The translations under genes and the position numbers were made by a program. Shown one piece after another: positions 1 to 7,292 of a stretch of 64,000 nucleotides of DNA (its first letter is position 1; every line of letters begins with the position of its first letter). Below the pieces are notes generated by a model. That model did no database searches. It was not told where the DNA came from and was given only the letters and a program-made list of their open reading frames with translations. The stretch covers positions 62,001 through 126,000 of the forward strand of contig CAZWGA010000004.1 of the NCBI GenBank assembly GCA_964633285.1. Reading direction: 5' to 3'. The stretch is from 20CM-2-55-15 sp964633285. GTDB lineage: Bacteria; Acidobacteriota; Terriglobia; 20CM-2-55-15.

Positions 1-1256
1 AGCCGCCGCCCGTTGATGTCGACTCCACTCATACGGGTGTATGCGGAAAACGGAATGAACCGGACTTCATGTTCGGCGACTTCACGGCCGCGCAACTGAT
101 ACTTTTCTTTCGCCAGAACGACAATCGAGCGGCCCTCGGGCGTCTCGTCAGCAAGACTTGAGAGTTGTGCGGCATCGGACAATTCGCTTTCGCTCACTCC
201 ATCGACGGGAATGAACTCGACGGCCTGGCGATTGCCCAGTGTGATGGTTCCGGTCTTGTCCAGAAGCAGTGTGTTGACGTCTCCGGATGCCTCAACCGCT
301 TTTCCGCTCATCGCTAGAACGTTGTGCTGCATGACCCGATCCATGCCGGCAATGCCGATCGCAGAGAGCAGACCTCCAATCGTGGTCGGTATTAAGCAAA
401 CGAGCAACGAGACCAGTACCGCCACTGAAGGCGTGGCACCGCTGCCGGCCGTCTGGATCGCATACTTCGCAAACGGCGGCAGGGTAGCGACTGCGAGAAG
501 AAAGATAAGCGCCAGGCCTGCGATCAGGATGTTCAATGCGATTTCATTCGGTGTTTTTTGGCGGACCGCGCCTTCGACCAGCGCGATCATCCGATCCAGA
601 AATGTTTCGCCGGGATTGGAAGTGATCCGAATCTTGATCTGGTCCGAAAGCACTTTTGTGCCGCCGGTCACGGCGCTGCGATCGCCGCCCGATTCGCGAA
701 TCACGGGAGCGCTCTCTCCGGTGATGACCGATTCGTCGACGCTCGCGATTCCTTCGATGACTTCTCCGTCGCCGGGAATCAGGTAGCCTGCCTTCACGAA
801 GACCACATCGCAGGCGCGAAGCCGGGACGCCGGCACCATTTCGAATTTGCCGTTAGGGAGGATTTTCTGCGCCGATGTATCCGTCTTGGTTTTGCGCAGG
901 TTGTCGGCCTGGGCTTTGCCTCGAGCTTCGGCCATGGCTTCAGCGAAATTTGCAAAGAGCACGGTGAACCAGAGCCACAAAGCGATCTGCATGCTGAACA
1001 GAAGACCTCCGGCGCCGGCGAAGACATCTTTGATCACAAAGACCGTTGTGAGCGCGGCCCCCACTTCAACGACGAACATGACTGGGTTTTTCGCAACAAT
1101 TCGCGGATTCAGTTTGACGAACGATTCTTTCGTCGCGCGCCCGAGGATCTCAGGATCGAAGAGAGGCCGAGCGCGAACGCCTTTGGAAATGAGCGGAGTT
1201 CCCTCGACGGATGTTTCCGGTGTTCGTTCTTTCACGGGAGCATTGATGAGTGCCAT
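1..1256 (-). CDS. kdpB: K+-transporting ATPase subunit B (KdpB), C-terminus cut by window edge
   Basis: Catalytic P-type ATPase subunit of the KdpFABC high-affinity potassium pump in the inner membrane. Reading from the ATG at 1256, 418 codons are visible before the left edge; the family is about 680 residues, so the ATP-binding part and the last membrane segments lie outside. Visible marks are the actuator motif TGES (about residues 179-182), the membrane ion-path motif CLIPTTIGG (about 287-295) and the phosphorylation motif DKTGTITLGN with the acceptor Asp near 333. The start lies one base after the kdpA stop, so the two are translationally linked. kdpC is expected further left but is not in the window. 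Confidence 0.97.
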   Translation of the reverse strand, partial: MALINAPVKERTPETSVEGTPLISKGVRARPLFDPEILGRATKESFVKLNPRIVAKNPVMFVVEVGAALTTVFVIKDVFAGAGGLLFSMQIALWLWFTVLFANFAEAMAEARGKAQADNLRKTKTDTSAQKILPNGKFEMVPASRLRACDVVFVKAGYLIPGDGEVIEGIASVDESVITGESAPVIRESGGDRSAVTGGTKVLSDQIKIRITSNPGETFLDRMIALVEGAVRQKTPNEIALNILIAGLALIFLLAVATLPPFAKYAIQTAGSGATPSVAVLVSLLVCLIPTTIGGLLSAIGIAGMDRVMQHNVLAMSGKAVEASGDVNTLLLDKTGTITLGNRQAVEFIPVDGVSESELSDAAQLSSLADETPEGRSIVVLAKEKYQLRGREVAEHEVRFIPFSAYTRMSGVDINGRR

Positions 1257-1257
1257 A

Positions 1258-3048
1258 TCAAAACACCTTCCCGTTGAGCATCTGAAGATGCTCAACAATC
1301 GGTCCCAGCGAGAGTGCGGGGAAGTATGTAAGCGCGCCTACAATGACGATCGTTCCAATCAGCAAAACCACAAAAAGAGATCCGTGCGTCGGCAGTGTGC
1401 CGCTGGTGACCGGGATCCGCTTTTTTCCAGCAAGACCGCCGGCGATCGCGAGCGCAGGAATGATGAATAAGAATCTGGCGATCAGCATGTCGATGCCGAG
1501 GGTCAGGTTGTACCAGGGCGTATTGGCGCTGATTCCGGCAAACGCACTTCCGTTGTTGCCGGCGCCGCTCGTGTATGCGTACAGAATCTCGGCAAAGCCG
1601 TGAGGTCCGCCGTTGTTGAGATTTCCGGTTGCCGGTCCATAGGAACCATTCCAGTAATGATCCTTCGGAAACGGTATGACGGAACTGATAGCGGTGAAAC
1701 CGAGGATGCATACCGAAGTCGCAAGAATCGCGATGATCGCCATCTTGACTTCCTTTTGTTCGATCTTCTTTCCGACATACTCGGGCGTGCGGCCTACCAT
1801 CAATCCACCGATAAAAACCGCAACAACAATGTAAATCAACATGCTGTAGAAGCCGGCGCCGACGCCGCCGAAAATGACTTCGTCCGTTTGAATATTGAAT
1901 AGCGGAACCAGGCCGCCGATCGGCGTGAAGCTGTCGTGCATTCCGATAACCGCCCCGCAGCTCGCGTCCGTGGTGATTGTGGCAAAGAGCGCGGTCATGG
2001 CATTTCCAAAACGCACTTCCTTGCCTTCCATGTTGCCGCCGGGCTGAGTTCCGGTGTAAGCGCGCTCGATACCCATCGCGCCTCCCATCGGATTTCCCCG
2101 TTGCTCGGCCCCATAACACACGAATGCGCCGGCCAGGAATAACACCGACATCGTTGCGAATATGGCCCATCCCTGCCGCGTGTCGCGAACCATCCTGCCG
2201 AACTGATACGTCAACCCGGCACCGAGAACGAAAATGAGCAGCATCTGAACCAGATTTGAAAGCGGCGACGCATTTTCGTAAGGATGAGACGAGTTTGCGT
2301 TGAAGTATCCGCCCCCGTTGGTGCCGAGCATCTTGATGGCAAGCTGTGAAGCCAGAGGTCCCTGCTCGATGATTTGCGGGGAGCCTTCCAGCGTCTGGAC
2401 GTTGGCTGGAGGCTTGAAGTTTTGAATCGATCCTGTCCAGACAAAGAACAATCCCGCCGCAATACAGATCGGAAGCAAGACATAGATCGTGCAGCGTGTG
2501 ACGTCGACCCAGAAACTCCCTATCGTTTTCACCGTTTGCCGGGCGAATCCACGCATCAAGGCCACCGCGACCGCGATTCCTACTGCGGCCGAAACAAAGT
2601 TCTGCACTGTGAGCGCGGCCATTTGAACGAAGTAACTCAGCGTCGTGTCCGGCGAATAAGCCTGCCAGTTCGTATTCGTCATGAAACTCACTGCCGTATT
2701 GAAAGCGAGATCAGGAGTCATCGGCGTCGCGCTCATCGGGGCGTGTGCTGTCGAAAAGCCCATCGGATTCAGCGGAAGCAATCCCTGGAGGCGTTGAATG
2801 GCGTAAGGAAACAAAAAGCAGAATATGCTGAATGCGATCAGCGACGCAGTGTAACGCACCCATGTCTGCTCGACGCTTTCGTCGATTCCTCCGAGCCGGT
2901 AGACCAGGCGTTCAAGCGGACGCAGAACCGGATGGAGGAATGTTCGTTGCCCTTCAAACACTCTATACAGGAACACGCCGGCCGGCCTGGTCAGGGCAAG
3001 GACGAGAACAAAGAAGACCAGAATTTGAGAAATGCCCAGGATTGTCAT
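1258..3048 (-). CDS. kdpA: K+-transporting ATPase subunit A (KdpA)
   Basis: Potassium-binding, channel-like subunit of KdpFABC. The 596-residue length is normal for the family (about 560-600). It starts with a hydrophobic segment, has multiple membrane spans, and carries the selectivity-filter motif GTNGGGYFNANS followed by HPYEN. The ATG at 3048 sits 18 bases after the kdpF stop, with AGGAGCCTTT just upstream as ribosome binding site. It is followed immediately by kdpB. Expression is expected to depend on the KdpD/KdpE pair at 4553-6774 through the promoter near 3461-3493. Confidence 0.98.
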   Translation of the reverse strand: MTILGISQILVFFVLVLALTRPAGVFLYRVFEGQRTFLHPVLRPLERLVYRLGGIDESVEQTWVRYTASLIAFSIFCFLFPYAIQRLQGLLPLNPMGFSTAHAPMSATPMTPDLAFNTAVSFMTNTNWQAYSPDTTLSYFVQMAALTVQNFVSAAVGIAVAVALMRGFARQTVKTIGSFWVDVTRCTIYVLLPICIAAGLFFVWTGSIQNFKPPANVQTLEGSPQIIEQGPLASQLAIKMLGTNGGGYFNANSSHPYENASPLSNLVQMLLIFVLGAGLTYQFGRMVRDTRQGWAIFATMSVLFLAGAFVCYGAEQRGNPMGGAMGIERAYTGTQPGGNMEGKEVRFGNAMTALFATITTDASCGAVIGMHDSFTPIGGLVPLFNIQTDEVIFGGVGAGFYSMLIYIVVAVFIGGLMVGRTPEYVGKKIEQKEVKMAIIAILATSVCILGFTAISSVIPFPKDHYWNGSYGPATGNLNNGGPHGFAEILYAYTSGAGNNGSAFAGISANTPWYNLTLGIDMLIARFLFIIPALAIAGGLAGKKRIPVTSGTLPTHGSLFVVLLIGTIVIVGALTYFPALSLGPIVEHLQMLNGKVF

Positions 3049-3066
3049 AAAGGCTCCTGCGGTTAT

Positions 3067-3150
3067 TCAGAACCGCTCGGGACGAAGCAGCGCGTACAAC
3101 AGATAAATGAAAAGAAGAACGGCGACCACTGCGGCGATGCCGTATTCCAT
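3067..3150 (-). CDS. kdpF: KdpF, 27-residue accessory subunit of the Kdp pump
   Basis: A 27-codon gene: it begins MEYGIAAVVAVLLF and ends LLRPERF, one hydrophobic helix with a charged tail. This is the size, composition and position of KdpF, the small single-span subunit that stabilises the KdpABC complex. AGGGG is placed a few bases before the ATG and overlaps the end of the preceding tiny gene, so translation is probably coupled. It is easily missed by gene callers because of its length. Confidence 0.9.
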   Translation of the reverse strand: MEYGIAAVVAVLLFIYLLYALLRPERF

Positions 3151-3158
3151 ACAGACCC

Positions 3159-3242
3159 CTATAAACGCTCGGCAGCTTTAGTAAAGCCCCACATGAGAGC
3201 GAAGAACACAATCACAATCGCGATGAAAAAAAGATCGAGCAC
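3159..3242 (-). CDS. tiny single-span membrane protein upstream of kdpF
   Basis: A 27-codon reading frame with a GTG start, GAGG 5 bases before it. The product begins MLDLFFIAIVIVFF and ends GFTKAAERL: one hydrophobic helix followed by a short charged tail. It lies between the 65-residue gene and kdpF, with 8 bases to kdpF. Similar unnamed short membrane proteins are common directly upstream of kdpF in other bacteria (recollection of the family context, not a search). A second in-frame GTG at 3248 is possible but sits on top of the GAGG. The function is unknown; an accessory role in the Kdp complex is inferred from position only. Confidence 0.75.
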   Translation of the reverse strand: MLDLFFIAIVIVFFALMWGFTKAAERL

Positions 3243-3244
3243 AG

Positions 3245-3442
3245 TCACCTCACAATCGGCAGCAACATGACGTGATGCCCGGCCTTCGAGAGAGCGCGCG
3301 CAAGCCTGGTTTCGCGCGTTGGCCACCAGCGCTTTTTTGTTGCGAGAACGACGGCATGAACCTGCCGTGGCGGATGTTCGACCTGATCGTATGCGAACTG
3401 AGGCGCCGCGTGTGACCTGTGAGCTTGTGAAATGCTCTTCAT
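3245..3442 (-). CDS. 65-residue protein resembling the tail of a universal-stress-like protein
   Basis: First gene of the kdp transcript. The ATG at 3442 has a strong GGAGG 7 bases upstream. The second half (VVLATKKRWWPTRETR, then ALSKAGHHVMLL) closely matches the C-terminal third of the stress-like protein at 6839-7285 (VVLMAFKRSWWRTSEK, then RLRKLGHQVIW). So it appears to be a stand-alone C-terminal part of that fold, or a shortened paralogue. Its stop overlaps the possible upstream GTG of the next tiny gene. No catalytic motif is visible. Being first in the kdp operon and related to a second K+-linked gene argues for a regulatory role in potassium uptake, by inference. Confidence 0.8.
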   Translation of the reverse strand: MKSISQAHRSHAAPQFAYDQVEHPPRQVHAVVLATKKRWWPTRETRLARALSKAGHHVMLLPIVR

Positions 3443-3460
3443 ATCCAGCCTCCAGCATCG

Positions 3461-3493
3461 AGGCTAGAACCGGCCGGATTAAGAAGTCGCTAA
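3461..3493 (-). promoter_or_regulatory. kdp promoter with candidate KdpE operator
   Basis: On the minus strand an 11-mer TTAGCGACTTC (3483-3493) is preceded by TTAAGGCGGCG and followed by TTAATCC, so TTA recurs at 11-bp steps. A TAGCCT box (3461-3466) starts exactly 16 bp after the 11-mer. The same layout occurs at 3553-3585 and 6796-6828. OmpR-family regulators bind 11-bp direct repeats that overlap the -35 position, which fits activation by KdpE. A transcript from here would carry the leader with the GGAGG of the 65-residue gene. Confidence 0.65.
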
Positions 3494-3541
3494 CGCCGCC
3501 TTAAGATTTCCTGTTAGCGCCTTCCTCGCAGTCCTGAAAAA

Positions 3542-3585
3542 TTAGCGAAACCTTAGCGACTTCTTAATGTCGCGGCTCGTAGGTT
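3542..3585 (+). promoter_or_regulatory. Ser/Thr kinase promoter with candidate KdpE operator
   Basis: TTAGCGAAACC (3542-3552), TTAGCGACTTC (3553-3563) and TTAATG (from 3564) form three steps of 11 bp. TAGGTT (3580-3585) begins 16 bp after the central 11-mer and is followed, after 10 bp, by a TTG. A related TTAGCGCCTTC lies at 3514. The 15-mer TTAGCGACTTCTTAA here is identical to the one in the kdp promoter, in the opposite orientation, so the kdp and kinase promoters are divergent and share a regulatory region. Confidence 0.6.
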
Positions 3586-3595
3586 GGCACTACGT

Positions 3596-4552
3596 TTGAG
3601 CCGCGAATTCACAATTGGCGAGGTTCTCGACAACCGATTCGAGATTACGGATCTCATTCAACGCGGCGGCATGTCGACGATCTTCAAGGCTCTGGACCGC
3701 CATTCCGGACGGATCGTTGCCCTCAAAACACCTCATTCCGAATTTCAACGCAATCCGCGAAGTTTCCGCAGGCTGGCGCGGGAAGCCGCGCTCATGGCGA
3801 AGCTGGAACACTCTGGAATTCCCGCAATCATTCCGATCGGCGAGAAGAGCCGGGCATACCTCGTACTTGAGTATGTGGAAGGGCAGACGCTCTACGATCT
3901 CTTGAACCGACGTCACGCGCTTTGCGTTTGTGAGGCCATTCAAATGGCGAGCCGGTTATGCGAGATCCTCGAGTACATGCATCAACAGGGAGTGGTTCAC
4001 TGCGACTTGAAACCTGGAAACATCATTGTTTCCGGCGGGGGCATGCCTCACATTGTCGACTTTGGGATTGCAAATGGCTACGGAAGGGATCCGCTCGGGC
4101 TCTTGGATACCAATGCAGGAACTCCGGAGTACATGTCCCCCGAACAGATCCATGGCGACCGACTGGACGGCCGCACCGACATCTTCAGCCTGGGTGCAGT
4201 TCTGTATGAAGCCGTCACGGGTTGTCGCCCGTTTCGCGACGATCTGCGTCTTGAGAACGAACCTCATTCTCCACGCGAATTAAATCCGAATCTTTCGAAG
4301 CAGATCGAAGAAATCATTCTTCACGCCCTGGCGCCTCATCGCGCGGATCGATATTCTTCGGCCGCCGCGATGAAAGCGGAGTTGGATTCGCCGGGAACCG
4401 TCAAGGTCACAGGGAGCTACAGAAACCCGCGCCGGGCAAGCCCATGGTCCAGGCGCTTGAGATTTGCCGGTTTCATTTTCTGTGCTGCGGCTGTGCCGGT
4501 CATCCTCTTTTACTTTTTTTTGTGGATCCTTCAGCAGCCTCTCGCGAAGTAG
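3596..4552 (+). CDS. membrane-anchored Ser/Thr protein kinase of the Kdp island
   Basis: Hanks-type kinase of about 318 residues: glycine-rich loop (LIQRGGMSTIF), VALK lysine, catalytic loop HCDLKPGN, DFG, and APE-like GTPEYMSPEQ. A C-terminal hydrophobic helix (about 20 residues before the end) anchors it, with no extracellular sensor beyond a few residues. The TTG at 3596 is chosen because the -10 box at 3580-3585 leaves it 10 bp downstream, the same gap as at 6839; an earlier in-frame TTG at 3584 overlaps that box. Its stop abuts the kdpE stop (convergent). The shared operator suggests induction with kdp; possible substrates are the K+ transporters or KdpD/E, by inference. Confidence 0.88.
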   Translation: MSREFTIGEVLDNRFEITDLIQRGGMSTIFKALDRHSGRIVALKTPHSEFQRNPRSFRRLAREAALMAKLEHSGIPAIIPIGEKSRAYLVLEYVEGQTLYDLLNRRHALCVCEAIQMASRLCEILEYMHQQGVVHCDLKPGNIIVSGGGMPHIVDFGIANGYGRDPLGLLDTNAGTPEYMSPEQIHGDRLDGRTDIFSLGAVLYEAVTGCRPFRDDLRLENEPHSPRELNPNLSKQIEEIILHALAPHRADRYSSAAAMKAELDSPGTVKVTGSYRNPRRASPWSRRLRFAGFIFCAAAVPVILFYFFLWILQQPLAK

Positions 4553-5245
4553 TCAGTCGGCCGACGCATTGAAACGATATCCCACCCAGGGTTCGGTGAG
4601 GATGTATTGAGGTTTTGCGGGATTGCGTTCGATCTTCTTTCGAAGGTGTGTGATAAACACGCGCAGGTAGTCCGTCTGGTCGCCGTAATCCGGTCCCCAG
4701 ACGGCCTGAAGGAGTTCACGATGAGGAACCGGCTTGCCGGCCTGCGATACGAGATAACGGAGCAGATCGAATTCTTTCGGTGTCAGCCGGATGTTTTTCT
4801 GCCCGGCTCGAACTTTTCTTGAAACGAAATCGATTTCGAGATCCTCTGAAATAAAGTTCTGAGGTCCGCTCGTTGAGCCGGCGGAGCGGCGCAGGGCAGC
4901 GCGAATTCGAGCGAGAAGTTCCTGTTTGCCGAAAGGTTTCGTGACGTAATCGTCGGCGCCGGCGTCGAGCACGGCTACTTTGTCTTCCTCGCTCGTCTGA
5001 ACAGTGACCGCGATAATCGGGACATCGGAAGTCTCCCGAATGATCCGGCATGTTTCCAGGCCGCCGATTCCCGGCATATTCAAGTCCAGGATCACGAGGT
5101 CCGGAAGAAACTCGCGGAATCGCAGTAGCGCGCTTTCTCCGGAACGGGCTTCTACGATTTCGTAGCGCTCGCTGGTCAGAATCACGCGCATGACGCGCCG
5201 GATCTGCGGATCATCATCGACAACGAGTACTTTCCCCGCGCTCAT
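4553..5245 (-). CDS. kdpE: KdpE-type response regulator
   Basis: OmpR/PhoB-family regulator, 230 residues. The receiver domain has the acidic pair DDD (about 10-12), the phospho-acceptor Asp in LVILDLN (about 54) and the Lys in VTKPFG. The C-terminal winged helix contains LTPKEFDLLRYL and ends with the wing VGYRF. Its start overlaps the histidine-kinase stop by 4 bases (ATGA), a typical kdpDE arrangement. It most likely binds the 11-bp repeats at 3479-3567 and 6785-6810 and activates kdp and its neighbours under K+ limitation. Confidence 0.93.
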   Translation of the reverse strand: MSAGKVLVVDDDPQIRRVMRVILTSERYEIVEARSGESALLRFREFLPDLVILDLNMPGIGGLETCRIIRETSDVPIIAVTVQTSEEDKVAVLDAGADDYVTKPFGKQELLARIRAALRRSAGSTSGPQNFISEDLEIDFVSRKVRAGQKNIRLTPKEFDLLRYLVSQAGKPVPHRELLQAVWGPDYGDQTDYLRVFITHLRKKIERNPAKPQYILTEPWVGYRFNASAD

Positions 5246-6774
5246 AACTTGTTTTCCGTTTCTTCTGCGGCCGGCAGCGTAAAGAAGAATTCCGATCCCT
5301 CTCCGGATTCACTCTCGGCCCAGATCTCGCCGCCGTGAGCCCTGACGATGTCCCGGGCGATGGCGAGTCCCATTCCGGTTCCGGGAATCTTCTCGCTGTT
5401 ACTCAAAACGCGATAGTACCGTTCGAAGATTCTGGGCAATTCCTGGCGGCGGATTCCAGGGCCGGCATCGCGGACACTGAATTTCACCACGCTGTTCCCG
5501 GCGCTCGCGCGGATCGTAATAGGGGATTCGGGATTTGAATACTTCAATGCATTTGTCACCAGTTGACGCAGCGTCAGCGCTGCGAGTTCGGCGTCAACCA
5601 TGACGCGGGGGATATCGGAAGCCACGTCAATCCGGATCTCTCGATCCTCGAGCTGAATCCGGAGCTTCTGAAGGGCCATTGTGACAAGTTCGCGGACTTC
5701 CTCCCGGCTCTTATGAAGCTGCAGGTCGCCCGCTTCGATCCTCGCCATGCGGATGGTTTCGCTCACGAGGGAATCGAGGCGGTCCGTTTCTTCATCGATG
5801 ATGGTAACGAGTTCCTTCTGCACCGGCCGATCCTGGTCGAGGATTGAAGAAGAGGCTGCTTTGATGGATGTCAGCGGAGTCTTGAATTCATGGGCGAGGG
5901 CGTCCAGCAGCATGGATTTCATTTCTTCGTTCTGCCGCGCCGCTTCGAGCCGGCTCGCGGCTTCTTCGACTCGCGCGCGCTCGATCACAATGGCCGCAAG
6001 ACTCGCGATCGAATGTATCGCCGCATCCGAGATCGATCCTCCATAAAGCGCGAGTGCGCCGAACGGTTCGCCGCCGAGACTGAGGGGCAACACCGACAAT
6101 CGCGATCCAGGGTCCGAGAATGAAGTCCCCTGGAGCGTCAGATCGCGCAATTTGCTTTCGGAGATCGGAGAATCCTCAGAGCCCGTTCGATAGATTTCAT
6201 TCTGACGCCGGTCAAACAAGGTGACGCCCTGCAAATCAAATATCTGAGCAACCTTCTGCGAAAGCTGTGAGCCGATCGGAAAAGATTTATCGGCCAGCAT
6301 CAACGCCCGGCTGAGTTCATAGAGACGCTCCATTTCATGCTGCCGCCGCATTGCTTCCATCGCTCTTTGTTTTGCGCTGGCGGACAACTGGCTCGCAACT
6401 GCCGCCGTTATAAGAAAAGCGAACAACGCTACCCAGTTCTGCGGATCCGCGATGGTCAGCGTGAGGCGCGGTTCAAGGAAGAAGAAATTGAAACAGAACA
6501 TGGCAGCGATCGAGGAGACAATCGCCTCGATGAGACCCCATCGCGTGGCGATGGCCAGAATCGCCAGGAGGAATGTCAGCGCGATCGTGGTGCTGTTCAC
6601 ATCGGTGTAAACCGAGTAATAGAAAGTGGTGATCGCTGTGACGAGCGCAATGCCGGCGAAAACACGGCCGGTTAACTGAAAATGAGGTCGGTCCATCATG
6701 AGGTTGCGGCCCGGCAGGCGCGCAGACAACATACTGTCACGAAGCATTGATGGGAATCTTTCAGAAATCAACAC
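5242..6774 (-). CDS. kdpD: KdpD-like sensor histidine kinase lacking the N-terminal KdpD and USP domains
   Basis: 510 residues against about 900 for E. coli KdpD. It begins near the membrane part: a four-helix DUF4118-like segment (about 35-130), a GAF-like region, the H-box HEFKTPLTS, N-box (LVTNALKYS), DAGPGI and GTGMGLAI. The large N-terminal cytoplasmic KdpD domain (Walker motifs) and the adjoining USP domain are absent, and no reading frame encodes them upstream. The start is uncertain: the GTG at 6774, or in-frame ATGs at 6747 or 6696 just before the first helix. The two stress-like small proteins nearby could supply the missing USP function in trans (inference). Confidence 0.88.
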   Translation of the reverse strand: MLISERFPSMLRDSMLSARLPGRNLMMDRPHFQLTGRVFAGIALVTAITTFYYSVYTDVNSTTIALTFLLAILAIATRWGLIEAIVSSIAAMFCFNFFFLEPRLTLTIADPQNWVALFAFLITAAVASQLSASAKQRAMEAMRRQHEMERLYELSRALMLADKSFPIGSQLSQKVAQIFDLQGVTLFDRRQNEIYRTGSEDSPISESKLRDLTLQGTSFSDPGSRLSVLPLSLGGEPFGALALYGGSISDAAIHSIASLAAIVIERARVEEAASRLEAARQNEEMKSMLLDALAHEFKTPLTSIKAASSSILDQDRPVQKELVTIIDEETDRLDSLVSETIRMARIEAGDLQLHKSREEVRELVTMALQKLRIQLEDREIRIDVASDIPRVMVDAELAALTLRQLVTNALKYSNPESPITIRASAGNSVVKFSVRDAGPGIRRQELPRIFERYYRVLSNSEKIPGTGMGLAIARDIVRAHGGEIWAESESGEGSEFFFTLPAAEETENKL

Positions 6775-6784
6775 GAGGAATTTC

Positions 6785-6828
6785 TTAGCGACTTCTTAGC
6801 AACTTCCTTATCCCCCCGGCGATAGCCT
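6785..6828 (+). promoter_or_regulatory. stress-protein/transporter promoter with candidate KdpE operator
   Basis: Two perfect 11-bp steps, TTAGCGACTTC (6785-6795) and TTAGCAACTTC (6796-6806), then CTTATC. TAGCCT (6823-6828) begins 16 bp after the second repeat and the ATG of the stress-like gene follows 10 bp later. This duplicates the geometry at kdp and the kinase gene. The site also lies 11 bp from the GTG of the divergent kdpD, so it could act on that gene too. Confidence 0.65.
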
Positions 6829-6838
6829 GATTCCGGAT

Positions 6839-7285
6839 ATGCGAAGTAACGCGCAGTTACCGGTCGGTTCCCCTCAATGGCCGGTCGCGATTTCAAACGA
6901 TGTCCAGGTTGTTATTCCTCACAAGAGTCCAGAACTGACGCGCGCTGCCTTGAAATATGCGGCCCGCCTTTCGAACGGCCTGGATATTCGGTTCAGGCTG
7001 ATCGACATTCACGTCGTGCCATACGGAGTTCCGCTGGACGAACCCACCGTCGATCCGAAACATCTCGAACGCCGATTACGGCATTTTGCTCAGGAAATCG
7101 ACTTTCGTATTTCTGCCGGGGTGGTCTACGCCCGCGATTGGGAGCAGGGGTTGCGGCGCGCGCTGAGTCCGGGATCGGTGGTGCTGATGGCATTCAAGCG
7201 ATCCTGGTGGCGGACCAGCGAGAAGAGACTTGCAGCGAGATTGAGGAAACTGGGTCATCAGGTCATCTGGGTCGAATGCGAATGA
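6839..7285 (+). CDS. universal-stress-like protein of the potassium island
   Basis: 148 residues with the alternating strand/helix pattern of a USP-like Rossmann fold: VQVVIPHKSPELTRAALKYA near the N-terminus and SVVLMAFKRSWWRTSEK near the C-terminus. The ATP-binding G-2x-G-9x-G(S/T) signature of ATP-type USPs is not obvious. There is no clear Shine-Dalgarno: the ATG is 10 bp after the -10 box, suggesting a leaderless or nearly leaderless mRNA. The next gene, a K+ transporter-like APC protein, starts 7 bases after its stop. The C-terminal third is shared with the 65-residue gene at 3245-3442. Confidence 0.85.
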   Translation: MRSNAQLPVGSPQWPVAISNDVQVVIPHKSPELTRAALKYAARLSNGLDIRFRLIDIHVVPYGVPLDEPTVDPKHLERRLRHFAQEIDFRISAGVVYARDWEQGLRRALSPGSVVLMAFKRSWWRTSEKRLAARLRKLGHQVIWVECE

Positions 7286-7292
7286 GGTCATC

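Noticed and set aside
1..1256. absence of kdpC taken as loss of the gene
   Set aside because: kdpB runs off the left edge, so kdpC is most likely just outside the window.
2374..3270. long plus-strand frame of 298 codons
   Set aside because: It is antisense to kdpA and the small kdp genes, with charged low-complexity translation; kdpA's motifs are unambiguous.
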